From assembly GCF_022538185.1 (NCBI RefSeq), contig NZ_JAKYXC010000010.1, positions 186,001 through 250,000 of the forward strand: DNA of 64,000 nucleotides, in the 5' to 3' direction. Shown one piece after another: positions 15,018 to 23,236 of this stretch (within the stretch, counting starts at the first letter, position 1; each line of letters starts with the position of its first letter). Under the pieces are notes generated by a model. The model did not search any database and was not told the DNA's origin. It saw only the letters and a list, made by a program, of their open reading frames with translations. The position numbers and the translations under genes are program-made. The stretch is from Microbacterium sp. CFH 31415 (GTDB lineage: Bacteria > Actinomycetota > Actinomycetes > Actinomycetales > Microbacteriaceae).

Positions 15018-16958
15018 ATGACCGCGACCACGCCCGCTCTGACTCGGCTCTTCACCCCCATAGATGTGGGACCGATGCGGGTGCGCAACCGCGTGGTGTC
15101 GACCGCCCACCTGACGAACTTCGCCGCCGACGGCCTGCCTACTGTCCGTCATCGCGAATACTGGCGGGCGAAAGCGCGCGGCGGGGTCGGCCTGATCATC
15201 ACCGAGGGCTCGCTCGTCCACCCCTCGTCGCGTACCCCTGACACGAAGTTCATCGAACTGTGGCGCGATGAGGTCGTCGGACCGCTGCGCGAGATCGGGG
15301 CGGCCGTGCGCGCCGAGGGTGCGGCGCTCGTCGCCCAGCTGAACCACATGGGGGTCGGCTGGACCGCGTCGCCGTGGATGCGGCCGAACGGGATGCGCGC
15401 CCACGGCATGACCCGCGTGGAGATCGACGAGGTGGTCGCGGGTTTCGCGGCAGCGGCCCGCAGGATCCGAGAGGCTGGTCTCGACGGGATCGAGATCCAT
15501 GCCGCACACGGCTACCCGATCGAGCAGTTCCTCTCGCCGCTGACCAATCGCCGCTCCGATGAGTACGGCGGAAGCGAAGCGGCGCGCATGCGCATGCTCA
15601 TCGACGTCATCCGCGCGGTGCGTCTGGCCGCAGGTCCGGACCTTGCGGTGGGCATCCGGGTGGGCGGCGACCAGTTCACGCCCGGCGGCCTCGACCTCGA
15701 CGACATGCGCCGGATCGTGCCGGAGGTGCTCGCGCAGGCGCCGGTCGACTTCGTGAACGTCAGCTTCTACCGCAACCATCGATTCGGCCCGGGCGGCAAT
15801 TCCATCGTTCCGATGTACGTCCCCGAGGGGCGGTTCGTCGATCTCGCGCAGGGGATCAAAGAGGTCGTCGACGTCCCCGTCTTCTGCGTGAACCGAATCG
15901 TCGATCCCCGCATGGCGGAGGAGATACTGACCGCCGGCCAGGCGGACATGGTCGCGATGACGCGCGCGCACATCGCCGACCCCGAGCTGTCGCGAAAGGC
16001 GGCAGAGGGGCGCTTCGACGAGATCCGCCCGTGCATCGGGGTGAACGAGGGATGCCTGGGGCAGGTCATGAGCGGAGCAGCCAGTCCGCTCACCTGCGCC
16101 GTCAACCCCTCGGCAGGGCACGAGCATGAGCGCGTCGACCCCGCCGGCGTCTCGCTCGCCGTGGCCGTGATCGGCGGAGGAATGGCCGGCATGGAGCTCG
16201 CACGCGTCGCCGCAGGCCGCGGGCACCGCGTGCGGCTCTTCGAATCCGAGGACCGTCTCGGCGGCCAGCTGGCACTGGCCGCACGCATCCCCGGGCTGAA
16301 GGACATGGGCAGGCCGGTCGCCTACTACGAGCGCCAGTTCGAGCTCCTCGGCGTGACGATCGAGCTCAGCAGGCGTGTGGGTCAGGACGACCTGGCAGCC
16401 ATCGGGGCCGATGTCATCGTCGTGGCTACCGGCAGCCGGGGTGCCGACTGGGCCGAGACGGGGCTGTCGAGGGAGCCCCGTCTGCCGTGGCTCACCGCGC
16501 GGGACGCCTTCGACGCCGGTCGGCCGGGTCACCGCATCCTCATCTACGCGACCGACCAGACGATGGAGCCGCTCGGACTGGCCGACCGGCTGGCGACGGA
16601 CGGCGCCCAGGTCGCCCTGGCCACGCCGGCACCGGGGCTCGGCGCGCTGGTGGAGAACGTCACCCGGCCGTTCATCCTCGATCGGCTCACGCGCAACGGC
16701 GTGGAGCTCGCCATCCTGAGTCGCCTCCAGACGACCGCGGAAGCCACTCTGCTCGTGCGCGGAGACCGCGGCGATCACGATGTGGACGTTGCTTCGGAGT
16801 ACGACCTGCTGGTCGTCGCCGGCGGAGCGGTCGCGGTCGACGACCTCGGCTGTGCCCCCGCGGGCGGAAGGCCCGTCCACGTCATCGGCGACGCCTTCGC
16901 GCCCCGCAAGCTCGTCGCGGCCACACAGCAGGCCTGGGAACTCGGAAGGACATTGTGA
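15018..16958 (+). CDS. FMN/FAD/Fe-S NADH:flavin oxidoreductase (2,4-dienoyl-CoA reductase type)
   Basis: A 646-residue two-part enzyme: an Old Yellow Enzyme-type FMN barrel (about 1-370: FTPIDVGPMRVRNR, AAHGYPIEQFLSP) fused to a pyridine-nucleotide/FAD module (about 385-646: VAVIGGGMAGMELA). Between them lies the iron-sulfur segment, with Cys339, Cys346 and Cys360. In E. coli FadH this segment has four cysteines; the second is Val342 here, so the cluster may be incomplete or differently ligated. Such enzymes reduce carbon-carbon double bonds conjugated to a carbonyl or CoA thioester. It is five bases behind the SnoaL-like gene and its TGA overlaps the GTG of the SDR. Confidence 0.85.
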   Translation: MTATTPALTRLFTPIDVGPMRVRNRVVSTAHLTNFAADGLPTVRHREYWRAKARGGVGLIITEGSLVHPSSRTPDTKFIELWRDEVVGPLREIGAAVRAEGAALVAQLNHMGVGWTASPWMRPNGMRAHGMTRVEIDEVVAGFAAAARRIREAGLDGIEIHAAHGYPIEQFLSPLTNRRSDEYGGSEAARMRMLIDVIRAVRLAAGPDLAVGIRVGGDQFTPGGLDLDDMRRIVPEVLAQAPVDFVNVSFYRNHRFGPGGNSIVPMYVPEGRFVDLAQGIKEVVDVPVFCVNRIVDPRMAEEILTAGQADMVAMTRAHIADPELSRKAAEGRFDEIRPCIGVNEGCLGQVMSGAASPLTCAVNPSAGHEHERVDPAGVSLAVAVIGGGMAGMELARVAAGRGHRVRLFESEDRLGGQLALAARIPGLKDMGRPVAYYERQFELLGVTIELSRRVGQDDLAAIGADVIVVATGSRGADWAETGLSREPRLPWLTARDAFDAGRPGHRILIYATDQTMEPLGLADRLATDGAQVALATPAPGLGALVENVTRPFILDRLTRNGVELAILSRLQTTAEATLLVRGDRGDHDVDVASEYDLLVVAGGAVAVDDLGCAPAGGRPVHVIGDAFAPRKLVAATQQAWELGRTL

Positions 16959-17710
16959 ACACGACACCGCAGAGCATCGACGTCGCACTCGTCACGGGTG
17001 GATCGGGCGGCATCGGCGCCGCCATCGCCCGCCGACTGGCCGCTGAAGGCACCACGGTCATCGTGACCTGGCGGTCCAGCGAGCCGACCGAGCTCCTCGC
17101 GGAGCTCGGTGCCGGTGCGGAGGCGCACCGGCTCGACGTCACGGACGCGGCCGCGGCATCCGCTCTCATCGCCGACATCGTGGATCGCCACGGCAGGCTC
17201 GACGCGCTCGTCCACGCGGCCGGCCCCCACGTGCCGATGATCCACCTCTCAAAGGTCACACCGGCCCAGTTCGCCGATCAGGTGCACCAGGATCTCGTCG
17301 GCGCATTCACGGTGATGAGCGCAGCACTTCCCGCGCTGCGCGCCTCTGCAGGCTCGATCGTGGCAGTGACCACGGCGGCGACGCGCCGCTATCCCGTGCG
17401 CGACGGCTTGTCCGCGGCTCCGAAGGGCGGAGTCGAGGCGCTCGTCATGGGCATCGCCGCGGAGGAGGGCCGTTACGGAGTGCGAGCGAACTGCGTCGGC
17501 CCGGGCATGCTCGACGACGGCATGTCCGCGCGGCTCATGGCTTCCGGCGAACTCGACGAGCGCGCCCTCGAGGTCACCCGTGCGAACATCCCGCTCCGGC
17601 GGTTCGGCACGTCCGCCGATATCGCCGAAGCGGTGGCCTTCCTCGCCTCGCCCCGCGCGGGGTTCATCTCGGGCCAGAAGCTCGATGTGGACGGCGGCTA
17701 CGGCGTGTGA
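16955..17710 (+). CDS. SDR-family protein lacking the catalytic Tyr
   Basis: A 251-residue SDR-fold protein (start GTG 16955, GTGA overlap with the reductase). The cofactor motif TGGSGGIGAAIARRL and the C-terminal segment PRAGFISGQKLDVDGGYG are typical of FabG-like reductases. At the active site the Lys is kept (Lys157) but the residue four before it is Ser153 (SAAPK) instead of Tyr, and the usual NAG reads HAAGP. Enoyl-reductase-like SDRs and non-catalytic members also deviate here, so ketoreductase activity should not be assumed. It forms a unit with the flavin reductase and SnoaL-like protein. Confidence 0.8.
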   Translation: MNTTPQSIDVALVTGGSGGIGAAIARRLAAEGTTVIVTWRSSEPTELLAELGAGAEAHRLDVTDAAAASALIADIVDRHGRLDALVHAAGPHVPMIHLSKVTPAQFADQVHQDLVGAFTVMSAALPALRASAGSIVAVTTAATRRYPVRDGLSAAPKGGVEALVMGIAAEEGRYGVRANCVGPGMLDDGMSARLMASGELDERALEVTRANIPLRRFGTSADIAEAVAFLASPRAGFISGQKLDVDGGYGV

Positions 17711-17717
17711 GCCATGG

Positions 17718-18302
17718 TCACACGCCCCCCGCCTCTTCCTCCAACTCACACAGGAGGCGCTGACGCATCCACTCGATGCGGTCCGCCTCATCGTTCCAGT
17801 ACTTCGCCGACCATTCGCACGACAGAGCCGCGTAGTGCCACGCCGGGACTTCCTGCGCGCGCCGGCCGTGCGCGGCCGCCTTCTCGGCGCGACGCCGCGA
17901 TTCGTCGCGGTGATCGGCGAGCATCGCCACGAGCCGACGTCGGTCGCCGTTGTGCGCCGCCCACAGACGCAGCACGGCGGGGTTCTTCAGCACCACGGGC
18001 TCGAGAACAGGATCATCGGCCCACTCCGCCATCGCGGTCTGTCCGGCGTCGGTGATCGCATAAAGGCGTCGGGCCTTGGCTTCGTGCGTCTGCTCCACGC
18101 GCGAAATCGCGAGGCCTGCCTCCTCCAGTCTGCGCAGCTCGGAGTAGATCTGGCTCTGCGACGGCGCCCAGTAGAAGAAGGCGAGACTCTGGTCCGCCCA
18201 GCGCTTGACGTCGTAGCCGGTCATCTCCTCGCCGAACGAGAGGATTCCCAGCACCGCGCGCGCCGTCGCGGGCAGTTCCCCGCCCTTGGGATGGATCGCC
18301 AC
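17718..18302 (-). CDS. PadR-family transcriptional regulator
   Basis: A 194-residue PadR protein: an N-terminal winged helix (LPATARAVLGILSFGEEMTGYDV, then SQSQIYSELRRLEEAG) and a C-terminal helical dimerisation region rich in Arg/Ala (about 100-190). The GTG at 18302 follows AGGAGG by four bases; an ATG at 18323, seven codons upstream, is an alternative with a weaker GGA site. It is divergent from the esterase/Baeyer-Villiger pair at 18376-20933, which it probably represses until an aromatic or hydrophobic inducer appears (family knowledge). It is convergent with the SDR at 16955. Confidence 0.88.
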   Translation of the reverse strand: MAIHPKGGELPATARAVLGILSFGEEMTGYDVKRWADQSLAFFYWAPSQSQIYSELRRLEEAGLAISRVEQTHEAKARRLYAITDAGQTAMAEWADDPVLEPVVLKNPAVLRLWAAHNGDRRRLVAMLADHRDESRRRAEKAAAHGRRAQEVPAWHYAALSCEWSAKYWNDEADRIEWMRQRLLCELEEEAGGV

Positions 18303-18375
18303 TTGACCTCCTAGAGACAGCATGCAATATTCCTAACAGACCTATACCTAATAGTCATAGATCGAAGGACATCTC

Positions 18376-19338
18376 ATGGACGAGACGCAGCGCATGCTGG
18401 ACCTGCTGAACTCCACTTTCCCCGACCTTGCCTCCATGTCGCCCCGCGAGGCACGGGAAGCCGCGGACGCGCGGGTTCGTCCCGCCCCGAACCCCGAAGA
18501 CGTGGCGGCCACCGACGACCAGGTCCTGTCCGCCGACGGTCATGACGTGACCATCCGGATCTACCACCCGCACGACCGCGACCCGGGGATGCCCCTGACT
18601 GTCTACGCGCACGGCGGTGGTTTCCTCCACGGCTCGATCGCCAGCCACGACAGCTTCTGCCGCCGCTGGGCGAAGGGAACCGGGTCCACCGTCGCGTCGG
18701 TGGAGTACCGGCTGGCGCCGGAGCACCGGCCCGCGGATGCTGCCGCCGATGTCGCCGCCGCGGCGCGGTGGGCAGCCGCCCTCTCGCCCACGGGGACGGT
18801 CCTGCTCGCCGGAGACAGCGCCGGCGCGACCGCCGCCGCCCAGGCCTCGCTCGTGCTCGCAAAGGATCCGGTCGGGATCCTCGCCGGACAGGTGATCGCC
18901 TATCCCATGCTCGACCCGGAGTGCGCGTCGGAGTCCCATCGGACGCGCGCCACCGGGTACTTCGTCACGCACCGCCAGATCCGCTACTACTGGGACACCG
19001 CACTCACGGGCGGCACGCCCTCCGGCGAGGACACCCCGTGGCTCGCAGACAGCCTTCCGACCCTCCCCGCCACGATCGTGGTCATCGGCGGGCTGGACGT
19101 CCTCTCCGACGAGGGACGGGAGTACGCCTCACGGCTGCGTGCGGCCGACACGCCTGTCATCCTGCGCGACTACCCCGATCAGTTCCACGGCTTCCTCACG
19201 ATGCCCGGATACGGACCAGGCGAGTCCGCCCGCGAGCTGCTCTGGTCCGACATCCGGGCGACGTTCTCCACCGCGCGGGCCGCGGACCCGGCAACCACTT
19301 CACCCACCGAACTCGCACACGAAGGAGTGTCCTCATGA
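18376..19338 (+). CDS. Alpha/beta-hydrolase, hormone-sensitive-lipase family esterase
   Basis: A 320-residue alpha/beta hydrolase. The oxyanion motif HGGGF is near residue 79, the nucleophile elbow GDSAG near 154, and the late Asp (GGLDVLSD) and His (DQFHGF) complete the triad expected of the HSL family. It would hydrolyse a carboxylic ester. Its ATG follows GAAGGA and its last codons overlap the Baeyer-Villiger monooxygenase start (ATGA). The pairing of monooxygenase and esterase is a common way to cleave a ketone: oxidation to an ester or lactone and then hydrolysis. The PadR gene divergent from it is the likely regulator. Confidence 0.88.
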   Translation: MDETQRMLDLLNSTFPDLASMSPREAREAADARVRPAPNPEDVAATDDQVLSADGHDVTIRIYHPHDRDPGMPLTVYAHGGGFLHGSIASHDSFCRRWAKGTGSTVASVEYRLAPEHRPADAAADVAAAARWAAALSPTGTVLLAGDSAGATAAAQASLVLAKDPVGILAGQVIAYPMLDPECASESHRTRATGYFVTHRQIRYYWDTALTGGTPSGEDTPWLADSLPTLPATIVVIGGLDVLSDEGREYASRLRAADTPVILRDYPDQFHGFLTMPGYGPGESARELLWSDIRATFSTARAADPATTSPTELAHEGVSS

Positions 19339-20933
19339 CCCACGACGCCGACATCATCGTCGTCGGTGCCGGACTCGCTGGCATCTACACCAGCATCCAC
19401 GCCGACCGTGCCGGCCTGAGCATCATCGGCTTCGATGCCGCAGGCGACGTGGGAGGCACCTGGTACTGGAACCGCTACCCGGGAGCCCGCTGCGACGTCG
19501 AGAGCATCGACTACTCATTCTCGTTCGACCCGGAGCTCGAGCAGGAGTGGCGGTGGACGGAGCGCTACGCGGCTCAGCCCGAGATCCTCGCGTATCTCAA
19601 CCACGTCGCCGACCGATACGACGTGCGCCGCCACTTCACGTTCGGCCGGCGCGTCGCCTCAGCCGACTGGGACGAGGCCACGCAGCGCTGGACCGTGCGC
19701 ACACACGAGGGCGACGAGGCCCGTGCACGCTGGGTGATCATGGCGAGCGGCTGCCTCTCGGCCCCGCATCTGCCCGCCATCCCCGGCCGGGACGACTTCG
19801 CCGGCGAGGTGTATATGACCGCGGCCTGGCCTCACGAGAAGGTGGACTTCACCGGCAAGCGCGTCGCACTCATCGGCACGGGCTCCTCGGGCATACAGTC
19901 ATTGCCCCTCATCGCCGATGAGGCGGCCGAAGTGGTCGTGTACCAGCGCTCGGCGAACTACTCCGTCCCGGCCTCCAATCGCACGCTGTCCGATGAGGAC
20001 TGGAAGCACGCGCTGAGCGAATATCCCGAGCGTCGCCGGAAGTCCTGGAACGGGCTCGCCGGCTCGCCATGGGGCAGCAACCCGACGCGCTACCAGGACA
20101 CCCCCGAAGAGGAGCGCGACGCGATCTTCGAGGAGAGCTGGGAGCGTGGCGGCGTGCTGTTCTCCAAGGCGTTCCCGGGGCAGATGGTCGACCGCGAGAC
20201 CAACGAGGCGGCACGCCTCTTCTTCGAGAGAAAGCTCGCCGAGAAGGTGAAGGACCCGCAGGTCCTGGTCGACCTCACACCGACGGACCACGCGATCGGC
20301 ACCAAGCGCATCTGCACGGACACGGGCTACTACGAGACGTTCAACCGGGAGAACGTGACGCTGGTCAACCTGCGTCGCGAGCCCATTCTCAAGATCACGG
20401 CCGAGGGGGTCACCACGGAGTCCGGAGCGCGCCGGTTCGACGCGATCGTCTATGCGACCGGCTTCGACGCCATGACGGGGGCGCTCACCTCGATCGACAT
20501 CCGCGGCCGCGACGGGCGGCTGCTGCGCGACGAGTGGGCCGGCGGACCGTCGACCTTCCTCGGCTTCGGCATCCCCGGCTTCCCGAACCTGCTGTCACTC
20601 AACGGCCCGGGCTGCCCGAGCGTGCTGTCGAATATGGCGCTCGGGTCGGAGCAGCAGGGCGACTTCGCCCTGAGGCTGATCCAGCACTGCGACGCCCAGG
20701 GGTACACATCAGCCGAAGCCCGCGCGGACGCTGCGGCCGCGTGGACGGCGCACTCGCAGGAGCTGGCCGAAGCGACCCTCTTCGCTGAGGCGCCGAGCTG
20801 GTACATGGGCGCCAACATCGAGGGCAAGGCGCGGACGTTCCTCCCGTACCTCGGCGGATTCCGGCCATACATCGAGCGCTGCGAGGAAGTCGTGGATGCC
20901 GGGTACCGCGGGTTCGTGCTGAGTTCTCGCTGA
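19335..20933 (+). CDS. Flavin-dependent Baeyer-Villiger monooxygenase-like protein
   Basis: A 532-residue class B flavin monooxygenase. The FAD Rossmann motif GAGLAG begins the protein, followed by the cyclohexanone-monooxygenase hallmark GGTWYWNRYPGARCD, a second dinucleotide motif GTGSSG for NADPH near residue 180, and the ATGFD motif. The Baeyer-Villiger fingerprint FxGxxxHxxxWP is present as FAGEVYMTAAWP, with Met161 in place of the conserved His. The enzyme would insert oxygen next to a ketone. ATGA overlap with the esterase couples the two. Possible substrates include the ketone released by the Ltp2-like aldolase (inference). The changed His leaves its rate or reaction type uncertain. 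Confidence 0.87.
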   Translation: MTHDADIIVVGAGLAGIYTSIHADRAGLSIIGFDAAGDVGGTWYWNRYPGARCDVESIDYSFSFDPELEQEWRWTERYAAQPEILAYLNHVADRYDVRRHFTFGRRVASADWDEATQRWTVRTHEGDEARARWVIMASGCLSAPHLPAIPGRDDFAGEVYMTAAWPHEKVDFTGKRVALIGTGSSGIQSLPLIADEAAEVVVYQRSANYSVPASNRTLSDEDWKHALSEYPERRRKSWNGLAGSPWGSNPTRYQDTPEEERDAIFEESWERGGVLFSKAFPGQMVDRETNEAARLFFERKLAEKVKDPQVLVDLTPTDHAIGTKRICTDTGYYETFNRENVTLVNLRREPILKITAEGVTTESGARRFDAIVYATGFDAMTGALTSIDIRGRDGRLLRDEWAGGPSTFLGFGIPGFPNLLSLNGPGCPSVLSNMALGSEQQGDFALRLIQHCDAQGYTSAEARADAAAAWTAHSQELAEATLFAEAPSWYMGANIEGKARTFLPYLGGFRPYIERCEEVVDAGYRGFVLSSR

Positions 20934-20967
20934 TTCGTCGCGGCGGGAGCCGAAGGCGCTAGCATTG

Positions 20968-20985
20968 CACAAGCAAATGCTTGGT
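20968..20985. promoter_or_regulatory. Operator candidate 5 of the island palindrome
   Basis: CACAAGCAAATGCTTGGT, with a near-consensus right half and CAAGCAA on the left. It lies 19 bases upstream of the SDR start at 21005, close enough to cover its promoter or transcription start. Confidence 0.6.
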
Positions 20986-21004
20986 TGAGCCACAAAGGAG
21001 TGCC

Positions 21005-21745
21005 ATGGCCATCGACTTCGGCTTCCCCGCGGGAACCGCCCTGCTCATCACGGGGGCGGGGAGCGGCATCGGAAAGGCGACCGCGCTGCACGCCGCGCGC
21101 ATGGGAGTCGCGTGCAGCGTGTGGGACATCAATCCCGACGGGCTCGGCCGCACGGTCGCCGAGCTCGACGCGATCGGCGCGCGGTCGCATTCGGTGGTCG
21201 CCGATGTCGCGGATGAGGAGGACGTACGCCGGGGCATCGCGGAGGCCACCTCCGAACTCGGCCCGATCAGCCTGCTGCACAACAACGCCGGACCGCCGTC
21301 GAGCGTGCCGCTCGCGTTCGACGAGGCGATCGTCATGTCGATCGGCAGCGTGCGACGTATGACGGAGGCCTGGGCCGCGACGGGACCCGGCGAGGGCGCA
21401 GCGATGGTCGTAACCTCCTCCGTCGCGGGCAACCTCGTGGGAACCGAGAGCGATTGGTATTCCGCATCCAAGGCCGCCCTCGCCGGCTACGTGCGCCACC
21501 TCTCGGCCCATCGCGCCCATGAGTTCCGCAGCAACGCGGTGGCGCCCGGCATGACCCTCACGCCGCGCCTCGAGCAGTTCGCGGCGAGCGACATGGGCCG
21601 GCGCATCCTGGACCGGATCCCGCTGCACCGCATGGCCTCGGCCGACGACATCGCTCTGGCGACGCTGTTCCTGCTGTCACCCGCCGCGTCCTACATCAAC
21701 GGCGTGCTCCTGCCCGTGGACGGCGGATGGACGACGACCCAGTGA
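21005..21745 (+). CDS. Short-chain dehydrogenase/reductase (SDR)
   Basis: A 246-residue classical SDR with TGAGSGIGKATALHAA, HNNAG, a Ser and an intact YSASK catalytic motif, and the C-terminal VDGGW. It is probably an NAD(H)-dependent hydroxyacyl or alcohol dehydrogenase. The start follows AAAGGAG by four bases. It is the first gene after operator candidate 5, and the thioesterase gene overlaps its end, so the pair form a small operon. No obvious oddities in the active site, unlike the SDRs at 11152 and 16955. Confidence 0.87.
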   Translation: MAIDFGFPAGTALLITGAGSGIGKATALHAARMGVACSVWDINPDGLGRTVAELDAIGARSHSVVADVADEEDVRRGIAEATSELGPISLLHNNAGPPSSVPLAFDEAIVMSIGSVRRMTEAWAATGPGEGAAMVVTSSVAGNLVGTESDWYSASKAALAGYVRHLSAHRAHEFRSNAVAPGMTLTPRLEQFAASDMGRRILDRIPLHRMASADDIALATLFLLSPAASYINGVLLPVDGGWTTTQ

Positions 21746-22167
21746 CCGCCTCACCCATCCTCCACTCGCACACCGTCCGCCTGAGCTACGCTGACACCGA
21801 TCCGGCCGGCATCCTCTACTACGCCGCCTGGTTCCCCAAGATGGAGGCCCTCCAGAGCGAGTTCCTCTTCCTTCAGGGCCTGCGGCAGGACACCCTCAAG
21901 GAGCGCTTCGGGTGGTGGACGGTCTCTCGCGCGACCGAATGCGAGTATCTCGCCGCCGCACAGCTGTTCGACGTCACCAGAATCGACCTGCGGCTCGGAC
22001 GCATCGGTGCGAGCTCGTTCCGCTTCGAGTTCACGATGACGCGCGTCGACGATGACGTCGTGGTGGCGCGTGCCGCCAACACCGTCGTGACCGTGTCGCC
22101 CGAGCAGTCGACGGTGCGGATTCCAGCCGACCTGCGGGAGCGGCTGGAGGCGTGGAGTCAGCCCTGA
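21742..22167 (+). CDS. 4-hydroxybenzoyl-CoA thioesterase-like hotdog protein
   Basis: A roughly 141-residue hotdog thioesterase of the 4HBT/YbgC type: YADTDPAGILYYAAWF near the N-terminus contains the Asp used by this family, and RLGRIGASSFRFEF forms the following strands. It would release a free acid from an acyl-CoA. A GTG at 21742 gives the GTGA overlap seen elsewhere in the island; the ATG at 21727, inside the SDR gene, is an alternative adding five residues. Its end overlaps the convergent hydrolase gene by ten bases. Confidence 0.8.
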   Translation: MTASPILHSHTVRLSYADTDPAGILYYAAWFPKMEALQSEFLFLQGLRQDTLKERFGWWTVSRATECEYLAAAQLFDVTRIDLRLGRIGASSFRFEFTMTRVDDDVVVARAANTVVTVSPEQSTVRIPADLRERLEAWSQP

Positions 22168-23168
22168 GCATCCGCCACTCGACCCAGCAGGTCCTCGGCG
22201 TGCCCTTCGCGCACGAGGACGAGGTGCCGTTCGGTCTGCAGGAGCGCCGAGTGCAGTCCGAAGCCGCGCAGGCCGCTCCAGCCCGCGGTCCACGGCAGGC
22301 GGGAGGCGTACTCCCACACGGTGGCCTCACCCAGCTCGGGCAGCAGTCGCATCACCTCCGCCGTGCGGCGCAGGTGATGTGCGGTGAGCACGGCCCGTCG
22401 GGCACGCAATCCCTCGAACGGCTGCTCGTGGCCAGGCAGGATCAGCCAGTCGTCGTAGGGGGCGAGGCGCTCGAGCGAGGCGAGGTAGTCCGCGAGCGGA
22501 TTGCTGCGCCCGAGGGTACCGAGGCCGATGCCCGAGTTGATGCCCGGGAGCACGTGATCGCCGGTGTACACGACAGCGCGGTCCGCGTCGACGAGGCACA
22601 GGTGTCCGTCGGTGTGGCCGGGCGTCATCACCACACGGAGGGAGTGGCCCGGCCAGTCCAGCTCGTCGCCGTCACCGACGACGGCGTCGGGCTCCACGTC
22701 GAGGATCAGCGGCGGACCGTCGGTGAAGGAGCGGATCATGTCGCCCTGGCGGTCGTCCGGCACTCCCCATGCCTCGAGTTGGAGCCGGTACAGGCGGGGG
22801 TCGCGGCGCTCGGGCCGCACCTGGTGCGCGAGCACCGTGCGCTCGTCCGCCGACATGATGATGCGCGCGCCGCTGAGCTCCCGCAGCCTCGGCGCGATCC
22901 CGAGGTGATCGGGGTGGTGGTGCGTCGCGACGACGGCCCGCACATCGTGGAGCGCGAACCCGATGTCCGCGAGGGACGATCGGAGTGCCCGCAGATTCGC
23001 CTCACCCGACCAGCCCGGATCCACGATGCGGATGCCGTCGGATCCCTCGAGCACGTAGGTGAGCGTGTAAGGCGGAGGCCCGCCCGGGATCGGCGAGGCG
23101 ATCGCCCATACCCCGTCGCGCACACGCGCCGGGGCCGGCCGTGGGCGGAATGCCTGTGCTGGTGCCAC
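22158..23168 (-). CDS. Metallo-beta-lactamase-fold hydrolase, LACTB2-like
   Basis: A 336-residue metallo-beta-lactamase-fold protein with THHHPDHLG as zinc motif, then TPGHTDGH, TGDHVL and PGHEQPF, plus a helical C-terminal region that resembles the winged-helix tail of LACTB2-like proteins. A hydrolytic role on a thioester, ester or lactone is likely. The start is uncertain: an in-frame ATG at 23207 exists, but that reading would run through operator candidate 6, so the GTG at 23168 just downstream of it is preferred. No clear ribosome site precedes it, which would suit a leaderless transcript. Divergent from the MFS gene and convergent with the thioesterase. Confidence 0.78.
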   Translation of the reverse strand: MAPAQAFRPRPAPARVRDGVWAIASPIPGGPPPYTLTYVLEGSDGIRIVDPGWSGEANLRALRSSLADIGFALHDVRAVVATHHHPDHLGIAPRLRELSGARIIMSADERTVLAHQVRPERRDPRLYRLQLEAWGVPDDRQGDMIRSFTDGPPLILDVEPDAVVGDGDELDWPGHSLRVVMTPGHTDGHLCLVDADRAVVYTGDHVLPGINSGIGLGTLGRSNPLADYLASLERLAPYDDWLILPGHEQPFEGLRARRAVLTAHHLRRTAEVMRLLPELGEATVWEYASRLPWTAGWSGLRGFGLHSALLQTERHLVLVREGHAEDLLGRVADAQG

Positions 23169-23179
23169 CCCGGTACCAT

Positions 23180-23197
23180 ACCAAGCGCTTGCTCCAA
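23180..23197. promoter_or_regulatory. Operator candidate 6 of the island palindrome
   Basis: ACCAAGCGCTTGCTCCAA, with inner bases AAGCGCTT perfectly symmetrical. It lies 12 bases upstream of the GTG proposed for the hydrolase and about 40 bases from the MFS start, so it could control both directions. Confidence 0.5.
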
Positions 23198-23236
23198 TGA
23201 GCGGCATGTCCTCGAGAAGCGTCAGGAGTGCGTCCT

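Noticed and set aside
14955-16988. Antisense open frame of 677 codons over the flavin reductase
   Set aside because: No motif, and the opposite strand has a clear two-domain flavoenzyme with overlaps to its neighbours.
18330-18362. AT-rich stretch with CTAT...ATAG as PadR operator
   Set aside because: Symmetry is limited to four bases at each end, too weak to list as a site, although the location would suit PadR.
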